From: Deltaproteobacteria bacterium
Lineage (GTDB): Bacteria; Myxococcota; XYA12-FULL-58-9
Direction: 5' to 3'
Length of the DNA: 64,000 nt
Assembly: GCA_016218825.1 (NCBI GenBank)
Contig: JACRCV010000029.1
Coordinates: 31,653 to 95,652 of the forward strand
Shown here: piece after piece, positions 41,763 through 50,323 of the stretch
How the letters are laid out: every line of letters starts with the position of its first letter
How positions within the stretch are numbered: position 1 is the stretch's first letter
The notes under the pieces: model-generated
Databases searched by the model: none
The model's input: the letters and a program-made list of their open reading frames with translations, nothing else
Told to the model about the DNA's origin: nothing
Program-made: the position numbers and the translations under genes

Positions 41763-42824
41763 TCATGCTCCGGGTTCGCTATTTGACGGGCTCAACCAAC
41801 TCTTCTTGCCCAGCACCTCGAACGCGATGCGGATCTGCCGCTCGGTAAACTGCTTCTTGCGGTCGTTCCAATCGTAGGTGCGCTGGATCGCTGCATCCGG
41901 GCTCGTGGCGTTCTCCCTCGTTGCCACCCAATGGACGGTGGAGAGGAGCTCCAAGCCAAACGGCGATTCGAAGCCATCCACGAGGTCCGCCACCCGGTCG
42001 AGATGGCCACGTGTTCCTGGCTCATGACCAAGAAACCCGGTGGCGTCCTCCACCGCGCCGGGCACCAGCTCAAGCTGCTTTCCGGGCGCGTCAACGCCGT
42101 CGTGATAGCCCGACACCATGTGGCCTTCGAGGCGTTGCAGCACATGCCGCAGGTTCTCAGCATAAGGGCCGTAAGGCGCCTTCTTGAACCTGAGCTTGAG
42201 GCCTTCACCTGCCTCCTGCATGAAGTACATGAGCTTGTGCACTTCGAGCAGGGTCACGAACGGGTCGAGGAGGCCCGCGAGGTATCGATGCATCAGTAGC
42301 ACGAGCGCCGCTCGACCGGGCTTCATCTCCGGCACCTGCTTCGTGCGTGCCATCACCCGGGCGTCAGGGGCGCCGCTGGGCTCGAACACGATCACCCGCA
42401 CGCCCTCCACCTTGCCGAGAACAGCCTCGATCTTTGCGCGGACCTCACGCCAATCGAGCCCGCCCAAGCCACACCCGAGCGGCGGGACAGCTACCGAGGC
42501 GATCTTCCGATCCGCTATCTCTTTCGCCAGAGCCGTCAGGCCAAGCTCGATGTCCTCCATCCGGCTCTTGCCGCGCCAGTGCCTCTTGGTCGGGAAGTTG
42601 ATGATGTACTTGAGGCCCGTGAGCCTTCCCGTGGCAAACACCATCATGCGACCCGGGAGCACCTCTTTGCGGGCACACGCGGCCTTGTAGGCTTCAAAAT
42701 TGGCCGGGAACGCCTGCTTGAATTGCAGCGCAATACCCCGACCCATTATCCCAACGCAGTTCACCGTGTTCACCAGCGCGTCTGCACTGGCTCTGAGGAT
42801 GTCTCCTTTGACGTACTCAATCAT
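41763..42824 (-). CDS. darG: DarG antitoxin (macro domain ADP-ribosyl hydrolase)
   Basis: This 353-residue protein has an N-terminal macro domain (about 1-155) with 'KGDILRASADALVNTVNCVGIMGRGIA', 'FATGRLTGLKYIINFPTKRHWR' and 'SVAVPPLGCGLGGLDW'. The C-terminal domain ('HKLMYFMQEAGEGLKLRFKKAPYGPYAENL') resembles the DarG region that binds and neutralises DarT. The macro domain removes ADP-ribose from DNA thymidines. It begins 14 bases after darT, the standard darT-darG order. DarTG systems act in phage defence. Confidence 0.92.
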   Translation of the reverse strand: MIEYVKGDILRASADALVNTVNCVGIMGRGIALQFKQAFPANFEAYKAACARKEVLPGRMMVFATGRLTGLKYIINFPTKRHWRGKSRMEDIELGLTALAKEIADRKIASVAVPPLGCGLGGLDWREVRAKIEAVLGKVEGVRVIVFEPSGAPDARVMARTKQVPEMKPGRAALVLLMHRYLAGLLDPFVTLLEVHKLMYFMQEAGEGLKLRFKKAPYGPYAENLRHVLQRLEGHMVSGYHDGVDAPGKQLELVPGAVEDATGFLGHEPGTRGHLDRVADLVDGFESPFGLELLSTVHWVATRENATSPDAAIQRTYDWNDRKKQFTERQIRIAFEVLGKKSWLSPSNSEPGA

Positions 42825-42838
42825 CGTTCATGCCCCTC

Positions 42839-43687
42839 CTAGTAATACCAGTCCCGTCTGACTTCGACGGGTGGGCGGTGTTTAGTTTTTGCCATGGTCG
42901 CCATGACTTGGGTCGCCTGCGCATTGCCGATGACGCCGATGCGCTCCACGAGCGTCCACGGGAAGCACTCTTCGACCAGGAATTCGGCCTGCTTGCCCTC
43001 TTTGACGGTGGGCGAGACGCCGTTGCCTGACCATTTGCTTGCGGCCACTCCATCCCAGTCAATCTCGCCGAGGCCGCCAAGGTCGTTGCGGTCCTCGAAG
43101 TAGTTGGCGCCCGCGTTGGACAGGGTGAAGGCCCACCGCTTGCCGTTCTTCTTGGCCCACTTCACGGCGGCGTGGAGGTCGGCTTCGAGGTGGACGATGG
43201 GCTCTTGGCCACCCTGGTACGCAAGGTCGGCGTCGTTGCCGCGATAGATGAGGTACAGCATCACCGAGCGCGGGCAGAAATAGAACGGCACGCAATCACC
43301 TACGGCCAGGTCGGGGTAGCAGGTCAGCTTGTTGGTGAGCCGTCGCGCCTTGATCTTGCTCATCCCGACGGTCGTGCCCGCGTTCTGGCGCGTGGCCATG
43401 GTGGCGTCCGACCAAAGATGACCGTCCTTCACAATCGACGCCAAGCGGTCGAGGTGAACGATGTGGTAGACCTTCGGCTCGCTGGGTGCCGCCTCCACTT
43501 CATGATGGACAGCAGCGTCGTCAACAGAGACCCGAGGCTCGCTGGTCACGGAATGGTCCTCCCCCGGCGAGGTGCCGGTGCGCTTTGCCGGATGACCGTA
43601 GCGAGGGTCGGAAAACCACTCAATAGTCGATTTTGGCCGGCCGTAGTCGTAGACATCGGGGTCCCGACCGTACCGAGGCGGTTGCAT
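42839..43687 (-). CDS. darT: DarT toxin (DNA thymidine ADP-ribosyltransferase)
   Basis: The conserved part (about residues 75-282) matches DarT/DUF4433: 'VYHIVHLDRLASIVKDGHLWSD', 'IKARRLTNKLTCYPDLAVGDCVPFYFCPRSVMLYLIYRGN', 'WAFTLSNAGANYFEDRNDLGGLGEIDWD' and 'KQAEFLVEECFPWTLVERIGV', which holds the catalytic Glu. It uses NAD to ADP-ribosylate thymidine in single-stranded DNA. An extra N-terminal segment of ~75 residues precedes the domain. ATG 43687 is the likely upstream limit, because the divergent penicillin-binding protein gene starts at 43722; a start closer to the domain is possible. Confidence 0.9.
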   Translation of the reverse strand: MQPPRYGRDPDVYDYGRPKSTIEWFSDPRYGHPAKRTGTSPGEDHSVTSEPRVSVDDAAVHHEVEAAPSEPKVYHIVHLDRLASIVKDGHLWSDATMATRQNAGTTVGMSKIKARRLTNKLTCYPDLAVGDCVPFYFCPRSVMLYLIYRGNDADLAYQGGQEPIVHLEADLHAAVKWAKKNGKRWAFTLSNAGANYFEDRNDLGGLGEIDWDGVAASKWSGNGVSPTVKEGKQAEFLVEECFPWTLVERIGVIGNAQATQVMATMAKTKHRPPVEVRRDWYY

Positions 43688-43721
43688 CACCGGTGACAAC
43701 CCCAGTAGGCTCTGCCGCATC

Positions 43722-46322
43722 ATGACCACGAGGCTGAAACGCGTTGTCCTGATCGCCGCCGCGGCGCTCGTCGTCGTCCTCGGATCGCTCGTCGCCGCCT
43801 ACCTCTACCTGAACGTCGAGATCCCGGCGATCCACACCCTCGCGGACTACAAGCCGCCGCAGGCGACCCACGTCTACTCCGACGACGGCGCCCTGGTCGC
43901 GGTGTTGGCGCGCGAGCGCCGCACCGTGGTGCCGATCGAGGCGCTGCCGCCGCACGTCACCCACGCCTTCCTGGCCGCCGAGGACGAGCGCTTCTACGAG
44001 CACGAGGGCCTCGACTACCTCGGCATCCTGCGCGCCGCGGTGAAGAACCTGCGGCCCGGCGCCCACCTGCAGGGCGCGAGCACCATCACCCAGCAGACGG
44101 TGAAGGCGCTGCTCGTCGGCGCCGAGCGCACCTACGCCCGCAAGATGCGGGAGGCGATCCTGGCGCGCGAGCTCGAGGCGACGCTGACCAAGGACGGCAT
44201 CCTCCACCTCTACCTCAATCAGATCTACTTCGGCTCCGGCGCCTACGGGGTCGAGGCGGCGGCGCGGATCTACTTCGACAAGAGCGCCCGCGAGCTCGAC
44301 CTCGGCGAGGCGGCGCTGCTCGCCGCGATCCCGAAGAACCCCAGCCGCTACACCATCCGCGCCAACCCGGCGGCGGCGAAGGAACGCCAGACCTACGTGC
44401 TGCACAACATGCTGGCGAACGACTGGGCGACGAAGGAAGAGGTGGAGCGCGAGATCGCCAAGCCGGTGCCCGCCCCGCCCGCCGCCTCGCCCTACTTCAA
44501 CCACACACCGCACTACGTCGAGCAGGTGCGCCGCCTGCTGCTCGAGAAGTACGGCGAGGACGCGGTCTACGAGAGCGGCATGACCGTCTACACCGGCATG
44601 GACGCCAAGGCCCAGCTCGCGGCCACCGACGCCGTGCGCCAGGGGCTCGAGGACCTGGCCCGCAAGCAGGGCTACGCCGGCGCCCGGCTCCGCGTCGAGG
44701 TCGACCGCTTCGAGCGCTTCCGGACTGCGATGCACCAGGCGCTCGACACCGCGACCAAGAACGCCAAGGCCGAGATCGACCAGAAGCTCGACCACAAGGG
44801 CACGAGCGCTCCGGAGCACGACGGCGAGCCGCCGGTCGCCAAGGTGCAGAGCCCGCTCTACGACGAAGTGCAGAACGCGGTGGCGCTGGCGAGTATCACC
44901 GGCCGGCACCTGACCTACGTCTGGGATCTGGCTCGCTTCACCGCCGCGAGCTTGAACGACGAGGCCGCCGCGGTCCGCGCCCTCTCCATCGTGCCGCTCG
45001 CGGAGGGCCGGCGGGTGACGGCCATCGTCACCAAGGTCAACGCCGTCGACGGCAGCGTCGTCGTCGATCTCGGCACCGCGACCGGCAAGATGACCCTGGC
45101 GAGCCTGGACTGGGCGCGGCGCTTCTCGCCCACCGCCGATACCCCGGCGCCGCGAGTGCCGGGGGAGGTCTTGGCGCAAGGCGACCTGGTGGCGGTGGAC
45201 ATCGTCGCCGTTCCGGTGCGGCTCGCGAGTGACAAGAGCGAGCTGACCTTGAAGGTGGAGCTGGTCCCGGAGCCGCGCGCCGAAGGGGCGCTGGTCGCCA
45301 TCGATCCGCACAGCCGCCACGTGCGAGCGCTGGTCGGCGGCTACGAGCAGACGATGGGGGGGCTGATCCGCGCGGTGCAGTCGAAGCGTCAGCCGGGCTC
45401 GGCGTTCAAGCCGGTGGTGTACGCCACCGGCCTCGACCAGGCCCTCGTCACCCAGGCGAGCCTCTGCCCCGACACGCCGATCGTCATCCGTGATCCGTGG
45501 ACCGGCAAGGCCTGGAAGCCGGAGAACTACGAGGACGGCAAGTACGACGGCAACATCACCTACCGCACGGCGCTGTTGCGCTCGAAGAACACCTGCTCGG
45601 TGAAGCTGATCGAGAAGCTCGGCCCCGAGAAGGTCATCGCGATGGCGCACGCCCTCGGGATCACCTCGACCCTCCCCGAGAACCTGACCCTGGCGCTCGG
45701 CAGCGGCGACGTCACGCCGCTCGAGCTCGCGAACAGCTACGCCACGATCGCCGCCGGGGGCTACTTCGCGCCGCCGATCTTCATCCGCAAGGTGGTGAGC
45801 GCCGACGGCCGGATCCTCGAGGAGGCCAAGAGCGAGCCGGTGGAGGTGCTGCGCCCCGCGGTCGCCTACGTGCTCGCCGACATGATGCGCTCGGTCGTCG
45901 AGGAGGGCACCGCCACCAAGGCCCTGGTGCTCGATCGGCCGCTCGCCGGCAAGACCGGCACCTCCAACGAGTCACGCAACGTCTGGTTCGGCGGCTTCTC
46001 GGCCGAGCTCGTCGCGGTCGTCTGGGTCGGCTTCGACGACAACGCCTCGCTCGGCAAGGCCACCGGCGGCGGCACCGCGCTGCCGGTGTGGATCCGCTTC
46101 ATGGGCCGGGCGCTCGACGGCGTGCCGCGGCGCGACTTCCAGCCGCCCGCCGACGTGGTCTTCGTTCGTATCGATCCGGACACCGGCCGATTGTCCAGAG
46201 ACATCGGCAACATCGAGGCGGCGTTCTTGGCCGGCACCGAGCCGAACGAGTCCAAGGAGCGCCTGCCGAGCGTCTACGAGATCGAGAACGACAACGAAGG
46301 TCCGCGCCTCGCTAAGCCGTGA
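43722..46322 (+). CDS. Class A penicillin-binding protein (PBP1A-like)
   Basis: This 866-residue bifunctional peptidoglycan synthase has an N-terminal membrane anchor (about 8-30) and a glycosyltransferase GT51 domain (about 50-230) with catalytic Glu87 in 'AAEDERFYEHEG' and 'GASTITQQTVKAL'. An inserted domain and a transpeptidase domain (about 520-830) follow, with Ser560 in 'QPGSAFKP', 'SKNTC' as the SxN motif and Lys744 in 'GKTGTSN'. A charged region (about 310-400) interrupts the two catalytic parts. It polymerises and cross-links glycan strands at the cytoplasmic membrane. Confidence 0.94.
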   Translation: MTTRLKRVVLIAAAALVVVLGSLVAAYLYLNVEIPAIHTLADYKPPQATHVYSDDGALVAVLARERRTVVPIEALPPHVTHAFLAAEDERFYEHEGLDYLGILRAAVKNLRPGAHLQGASTITQQTVKALLVGAERTYARKMREAILARELEATLTKDGILHLYLNQIYFGSGAYGVEAAARIYFDKSARELDLGEAALLAAIPKNPSRYTIRANPAAAKERQTYVLHNMLANDWATKEEVEREIAKPVPAPPAASPYFNHTPHYVEQVRRLLLEKYGEDAVYESGMTVYTGMDAKAQLAATDAVRQGLEDLARKQGYAGARLRVEVDRFERFRTAMHQALDTATKNAKAEIDQKLDHKGTSAPEHDGEPPVAKVQSPLYDEVQNAVALASITGRHLTYVWDLARFTAASLNDEAAAVRALSIVPLAEGRRVTAIVTKVNAVDGSVVVDLGTATGKMTLASLDWARRFSPTADTPAPRVPGEVLAQGDLVAVDIVAVPVRLASDKSELTLKVELVPEPRAEGALVAIDPHSRHVRALVGGYEQTMGGLIRAVQSKRQPGSAFKPVVYATGLDQALVTQASLCPDTPIVIRDPWTGKAWKPENYEDGKYDGNITYRTALLRSKNTCSVKLIEKLGPEKVIAMAHALGITSTLPENLTLALGSGDVTPLELANSYATIAAGGYFAPPIFIRKVVSADGRILEEAKSEPVEVLRPAVAYVLADMMRSVVEEGTATKALVLDRPLAGKTGTSNESRNVWFGGFSAELVAVVWVGFDDNASLGKATGGGTALPVWIRFMGRALDGVPRRDFQPPADVVFVRIDPDTGRLSRDIGNIEAAFLAGTEPNESKERLPSVYEIENDNEGPRLAKP

Positions 46323-46626
46323 GCGCCGCGAGCGCCTCCTCGGCGAGCTTGCGGACCCGCGCCCACGCCGGCTTGTCGCGAAGGGCATCGGCGGTCCACA
46401 GCCAGCGATCCGCGGTCATCGCCGCGAGCTGCAGGGCGACCGCCTTCAGCGCCCGGCGCTTCGCGTGATCGAGCTTTTGGTCCTCGCAGAGCAGACGCCA
46501 CCAGTGGTCGAAGTCGGCGGCCAGACGGTCCGGCGTCGGCGCGAGCGCGTCGAACAGGGTGAGCTGGTGATCGGCGGACGCCGCCAAGTTCTGCAGCGCC
46601 GCCGTCATCTCGTCGTTCGGATCCAT
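46312..46626 (-). CDS. Hypothetical protein
   Basis: This 104-residue helical protein has no membrane segment, no cysteine pairs and no recognised domain. It has a repeated Trp pattern ('FDHWWRLLCED', 'TADRWLWTADAL', 'KPAWARVRKL'). Its 3' end overlaps the convergent penicillin-binding protein gene by 11 bases. ATG 46626 is preferred; the ATG 46650 would add eight residues. Confidence 0.55.
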   Translation of the reverse strand: MDPNDEMTAALQNLAASADHQLTLFDALAPTPDRLAADFDHWWRLLCEDQKLDHAKRRALKAVALQLAAMTADRWLWTADALRDKPAWARVRKLAEEALAALTA

Positions 46627-46664
46627 GCCGTCCCCGCGCGTGACCGTCACGCGCCGATTCTAGC

Positions 46665-48053
46665 TCAAGACACCGCCGGTTGCCGCTGCAGCCAGCGGGT
46701 GTAGGCCCACATGCTCGCGGCCGACGCGAAGCCCACCGCCATCAGGATCAGCCAGCCGCGCGCCGCCATCACCGGATCGAGCTCCAAGAGACCATCGGCG
46801 CGGAGCACCGCGCCCTCGCAGATCACGTCGTTGAAGAGATACGCCCCGACCGGGCCGCCGACCAGCGAGCCGATGGCCATCGGCAGGTTCACGTAGCCCA
46901 AGAACAAGCCCTCCTGACCCTTGGGGGCCAGCGCCCCGACCCACTCGAAGGTTCGGGGTGAGGTGAACAGCTCGCCGAAGGCGATGAGCGACACCGTCAG
47001 CATGATGAACAAGGAGCCGAGCGGCAGCCAACCGATGGTGGGCGCGCGTAAGCCCCCGGCGGCGAACAGCGGATAGAGGTTGATCACCATCGACAGGCCG
47101 ATGATCACGGTGCCGACGACGATCGATCGGATCGCCTGCAGCTTGCCGAAGAGCCTGGTGATCAGGAGCTGGAAGACTACGATGGTCACCGGATTCGCCG
47201 CGGTGTAGAGGTCCATCGCCGGGCTCAGCTCGACGACCCGTTTCACGTACAAGGGCAGCACGTTGTAGACCTGGTTGTAAACAAACCAGAACCCGGACGA
47301 GACCAAGAGGAAGAGCACGAAGCGCCCGCTCTTCAACACCAGCACCATGTTCACCAAGGCCGCGCCGAGGCTCGTCTTGGAAGTCGTGGGAGTCGTGGGG
47401 GTCGCGGGTGCCGCGGCCTCGACGTCGCGGTAGAGCGCCAAGACCACGAAGAACGCCACGACCGAGGCGCCGAGGGCGACCGCGAAGATCAGGCTCAAGT
47501 CCGCCCACGCCGAGCGCACGAAGTAGGCCACCACCCGGCCGACGAGGGAGCCGATGTTGATGACCATGTAGAAGATCGCAAACGCCAACGTCGCGCGGCC
47601 GGCGTGGGTCTTCTGCACCGTGCCGCTGATGCAGGGCTTGATGACCGAGCCGCCCACCCCGATCAACAACAGCGCCATGACCACCGGCACGACGGTGTCG
47701 ACGCCGGCGGTGATCTCTTGGCTCACCACCGGCGCCAGCGTCAGGCCGCCGAACCACACCGGATAGCCCATCAGGAAGTAACCGATCGCCAAGAGCACGA
47801 ACGCCACCAGCAGCGCGCGGCGGAAGCCCACCCGGTCGGCGATGGTGCCCGAGAGGATCGGGAGGAAGTACACCAGGAACCACAACAGGCCGTTCAGGTT
47901 GCTGGGCCAGTAGTCGCCGAGCCCGAGGCGGCCGAGGTAGATGACGACGAAGCTCGCCATCGAGTAATAGGCGGCGCGCTCGAAGAGCTCGGTGGTGTTC
48001 GCGGTCCAGAAGGTGCGCGGGAAAGGCACGGCGGTAGCGGGCGCGTCGGTCAC
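46665..48053 (-). CDS. POT/MFS-family transporter (peptide transporter-like)
   Basis: This 462-residue protein has twelve or more membrane helices. The POT-type start 'NTTELFERAAYYSMASFVVIYL' and 'SNLNGLLWFLVYFLPILSGTIADRVGFRRAL' fit proton-coupled oligopeptide transporters, as do 'GSVIKPCISGTVQKTH' and 'PRTFEWVGALAPKGQEGLFLGYVNLPMAIGS'. The cytoplasmic loop between the halves is Pro/Thr-rich ('PATPTTPTTSKTS'). A dipeptide substrate would suit the neighbouring pepQ, but other substrates are possible. Confidence 0.87.
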   Translation of the reverse strand: MTDAPATAVPFPRTFWTANTTELFERAAYYSMASFVVIYLGRLGLGDYWPSNLNGLLWFLVYFLPILSGTIADRVGFRRALLVAFVLLAIGYFLMGYPVWFGGLTLAPVVSQEITAGVDTVVPVVMALLLIGVGGSVIKPCISGTVQKTHAGRATLAFAIFYMVINIGSLVGRVVAYFVRSAWADLSLIFAVALGASVVAFFVVLALYRDVEAAAPATPTTPTTSKTSLGAALVNMVLVLKSGRFVLFLLVSSGFWFVYNQVYNVLPLYVKRVVELSPAMDLYTAANPVTIVVFQLLITRLFGKLQAIRSIVVGTVIIGLSMVINLYPLFAAGGLRAPTIGWLPLGSLFIMLTVSLIAFGELFTSPRTFEWVGALAPKGQEGLFLGYVNLPMAIGSLVGGPVGAYLFNDVICEGAVLRADGLLELDPVMAARGWLILMAVGFASAASMWAYTRWLQRQPAVS

Positions 48054-48189
48054 GGGTATCCTCCTCGGTGGCTTGGTCGTTCATACGTGGATCCCGGCGG
48101 TGATGCCAGGCGGCTCGAGCTTCCCCGGCGGTTGCCGGGCATCAGGACCCCCGATGACGGCCCGACGCCTTTCCCCTACAATGCCCCCC

Positions 48190-49539
48190 ATGACGAACCC
48201 CCTGCTCTACTGCCGCCACCTCGAGACCTTGGATCAACACCTCGGCGACGCCATCCTGCGCGCCGGGCGCCGAGGCGTGAAGCTGACCGGCGTCGTGTTT
48301 CACGCCGGCCGCCAGGGCAGCTACCACCGCGACGACCAGGAGATCCCGTTTCGCGCCACGCCCCACTTCCGCCGCTACCTGCCGCTCGCCGGCCCCGAGC
48401 ACGTCGTCCTCGCCCGACCCGGCAAACGGCCGCAGGTCGTGCGCGTGGCGCCCAAGGACTTCTGGTACGAGGTGGCGCCCCCGGCGCCGTCGTACTGGCA
48501 GGACGCCGTCGAGCTCGCCGAGGTCGAGAGCCTCGACCAGGTCACCGCGGTCACCGGCAACCTGAGCCAAACCGCCTACGTCGGCAACTCCCCCGAGGCC
48601 GCCGCGGCGCTGAAGATCGCCGCCGATCTCCACGAGCCGGCGCCGCTGATGCTGCCCCTCGATTGGCACCGGGCGGAGAAGACCGAGCACGAGGTGGCGC
48701 TCCTCGAGCTCGCCGCCCTCAAGGCCGCCGCCGGGCACCGCCGCGCCCGAGAGGCGTTCGTGGCCGGCGCCAGCGAACGCGAGATCCACTGGGCCTACCT
48801 CGAGGCGACCGGTCACCTCGAGGCCGAGCTGCCGTTCGAGACCATCGTCGCCTACGACGACAAGACCGCGATCCTGCACTACCAGAACAAGCGCGCCGCC
48901 ATCCGCACCCCGATGACCGCCTTCATGCTCGACGCCGGCGCCGCCGCCGACGGCTACGCCTCCGACATCACCCGCACCTGGCTCAAGCCCGACGCCGATC
49001 CGACGCACCGCGCCCTGCTCTTCGGCCTCGACTCGCTGCAGCGCGACCTCGTCGGGCTCGTGACCGCCGGTCGTTCCTACGAAGAGATTCACCACCGCGC
49101 TCACCAGCTCGTGGCCGGCCTGCTTCGCGACACCGGCATCCTCCGCGCGACCCCGGAACAGGGCGTCGCCCGCGGCGTCACCCGGACCTTCTTCCCGCAC
49201 GGCGTCGGTCATCACCTCGGGTTGCAGGTCCACGACGTCGGCGGCCACCAGGCGGACATCGACGGCGGCGTCAAGGCGCCGCCCCCGGAGCACCGCTATC
49301 TGCGCAACACCCGCTCCCTCGCCCCGGGACACGTGGTGACGATCGAGCCCGGCATCTACTTCATCCCGATGCTGCTCGCGGCCTTGCGCGCCACCCCGCA
49401 CGCCGCGCTCGTCGACTGGAAGCTCGTCGACCGGTTGACGCCGATGGGCGGGATGCGGATCGAGGACGACGTCTTGTGCACCACGTCGGCGCCGCGCGAC
49501 CTCACCCGCCCCCTCATCGTCGGTCCGCGCGACCTCTGA
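48190..49539 (+). CDS. pepQ: Xaa-Pro dipeptidase
   Basis: This 449-residue protein aligns with E. coli PepQ (443 residues) from end to end, including 'HLETLDQHLGDA', 'PFRATPHFRRYLPL', 'FWYEVAPPAPSYW' and 'AYLEATGHLEAELPFETIV'. Metal ligands of the M24 fold are visible: Asp in 'FMLDAGAAADGYASDITRTW', His in 'FFPHGVGHHLGLQVHDVGG', Glu in 'TIEPGIYF' and Glu in 'MRIEDDV'. It cleaves dipeptides with C-terminal proline. It diverges from the POT-type transporter gene, which could supply such peptides. Confidence 0.95.
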   Translation: MTNPLLYCRHLETLDQHLGDAILRAGRRGVKLTGVVFHAGRQGSYHRDDQEIPFRATPHFRRYLPLAGPEHVVLARPGKRPQVVRVAPKDFWYEVAPPAPSYWQDAVELAEVESLDQVTAVTGNLSQTAYVGNSPEAAAALKIAADLHEPAPLMLPLDWHRAEKTEHEVALLELAALKAAAGHRRAREAFVAGASEREIHWAYLEATGHLEAELPFETIVAYDDKTAILHYQNKRAAIRTPMTAFMLDAGAAADGYASDITRTWLKPDADPTHRALLFGLDSLQRDLVGLVTAGRSYEEIHHRAHQLVAGLLRDTGILRATPEQGVARGVTRTFFPHGVGHHLGLQVHDVGGHQADIDGGVKAPPPEHRYLRNTRSLAPGHVVTIEPGIYFIPMLLAALRATPHAALVDWKLVDRLTPMGGMRIEDDVLCTTSAPRDLTRPLIVGPRDL

Positions 49540-49547
49540 CGACGCGC

Positions 49548-50303
49548 TCACCGCGCCGGGGCATGCGCTGCCGGCCCTTGTTGGCCGCGCTCCGCCTCCG
49601 AGAGCTTGAGATAGCGGGGCGCGAGCGGACCCAAGAGGTCGGCCTGCCGCCGTCGAAGTCGCGGCGCGGCCTGGAGAATGCCGAGGGCGGCGCGCAACGG
49701 CACGTCCGCCGCTACCGCGGCGTTGGCGCACGGCTGCAGCTCGGCGCAAGAAGCCGCGGCGCTCCCGACCCAAAGGAGCGCTCGCCCGCCCGCCCGCAAC
49801 ACCACCGCGCGGGCGAAGGCCTCCGGAGTGGCGGCCTGATCTTCGAGGACCGGCGCCACCGTACCGTCGGCCGCGACGTCGTAGAGAGCGCCGAAGATCT
49901 CGCCGCGTCGCGCATCCAACACCGGCGCCACCAGCCCGGCGCCGGCCGAAGCCGCGAGCATCGCCAGGCTCGAGCCGGCGTAGAGGCCGACGCCGGTGCC
50001 CAGGGAAAGCCCCTTGGCGAGCGCCAGCCCGACGCGCAACCCGGTGAACGATCCTGGACCGATCCCGACCACGATGCCGGCGAGGGACGCGGCGCAAAGC
50101 GCCGTGGCATCGAGCTCGGCGGCCACCGCCTGGCCCACCGACTCGGACGGCATCGACCGCGCGTCGAGCTGCAGCTCGCGGACCTCGCCGGGCCGCCAAC
50201 GGACGGTGCAGACCGCCGCCGCCGCCCCGGAGGTGTCGAGCCCCAGGAGCGGCCCACCGACCTGGTCGGCGAGCGCCAAGAGGGTGCGGTGCAGCGGATC
50301 CAT
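49548..50303 (-). CDS. tsaB: tRNA threonylcarbamoyladenosine biosynthesis protein TsaB
   Basis: This 251-residue protein has the ASKHA-fold start 'LLGLDTSGAAAAVC', 'LAGIVVGIGPGSFTGLRVGLALAKGLSL' and 'VAPVLDARRGEIFGALY', all typical of TsaB. It works with TsaD and TsaE to make t6A37 in tRNAs. The ~16 residues before the core are an extension. It ends the minus-strand block pyrH-frr-uppS-cdsA-rseP, 20 bases after rseP. Confidence 0.92.
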   Translation of the reverse strand: MDPLHRTLLALADQVGGPLLGLDTSGAAAAVCTVRWRPGEVRELQLDARSMPSESVGQAVAAELDATALCAASLAGIVVGIGPGSFTGLRVGLALAKGLSLGTGVGLYAGSSLAMLAASAGAGLVAPVLDARRGEIFGALYDVAADGTVAPVLEDQAATPEAFARAVVLRAGGRALLWVGSAAASCAELQPCANAAVAADVPLRAALGILQAAPRLRRRQADLLGPLAPRYLKLSEAERGQQGPAAHAPAR

Positions 50304-50323
50304 GGTGTTTGGCGGAGCGCGGC

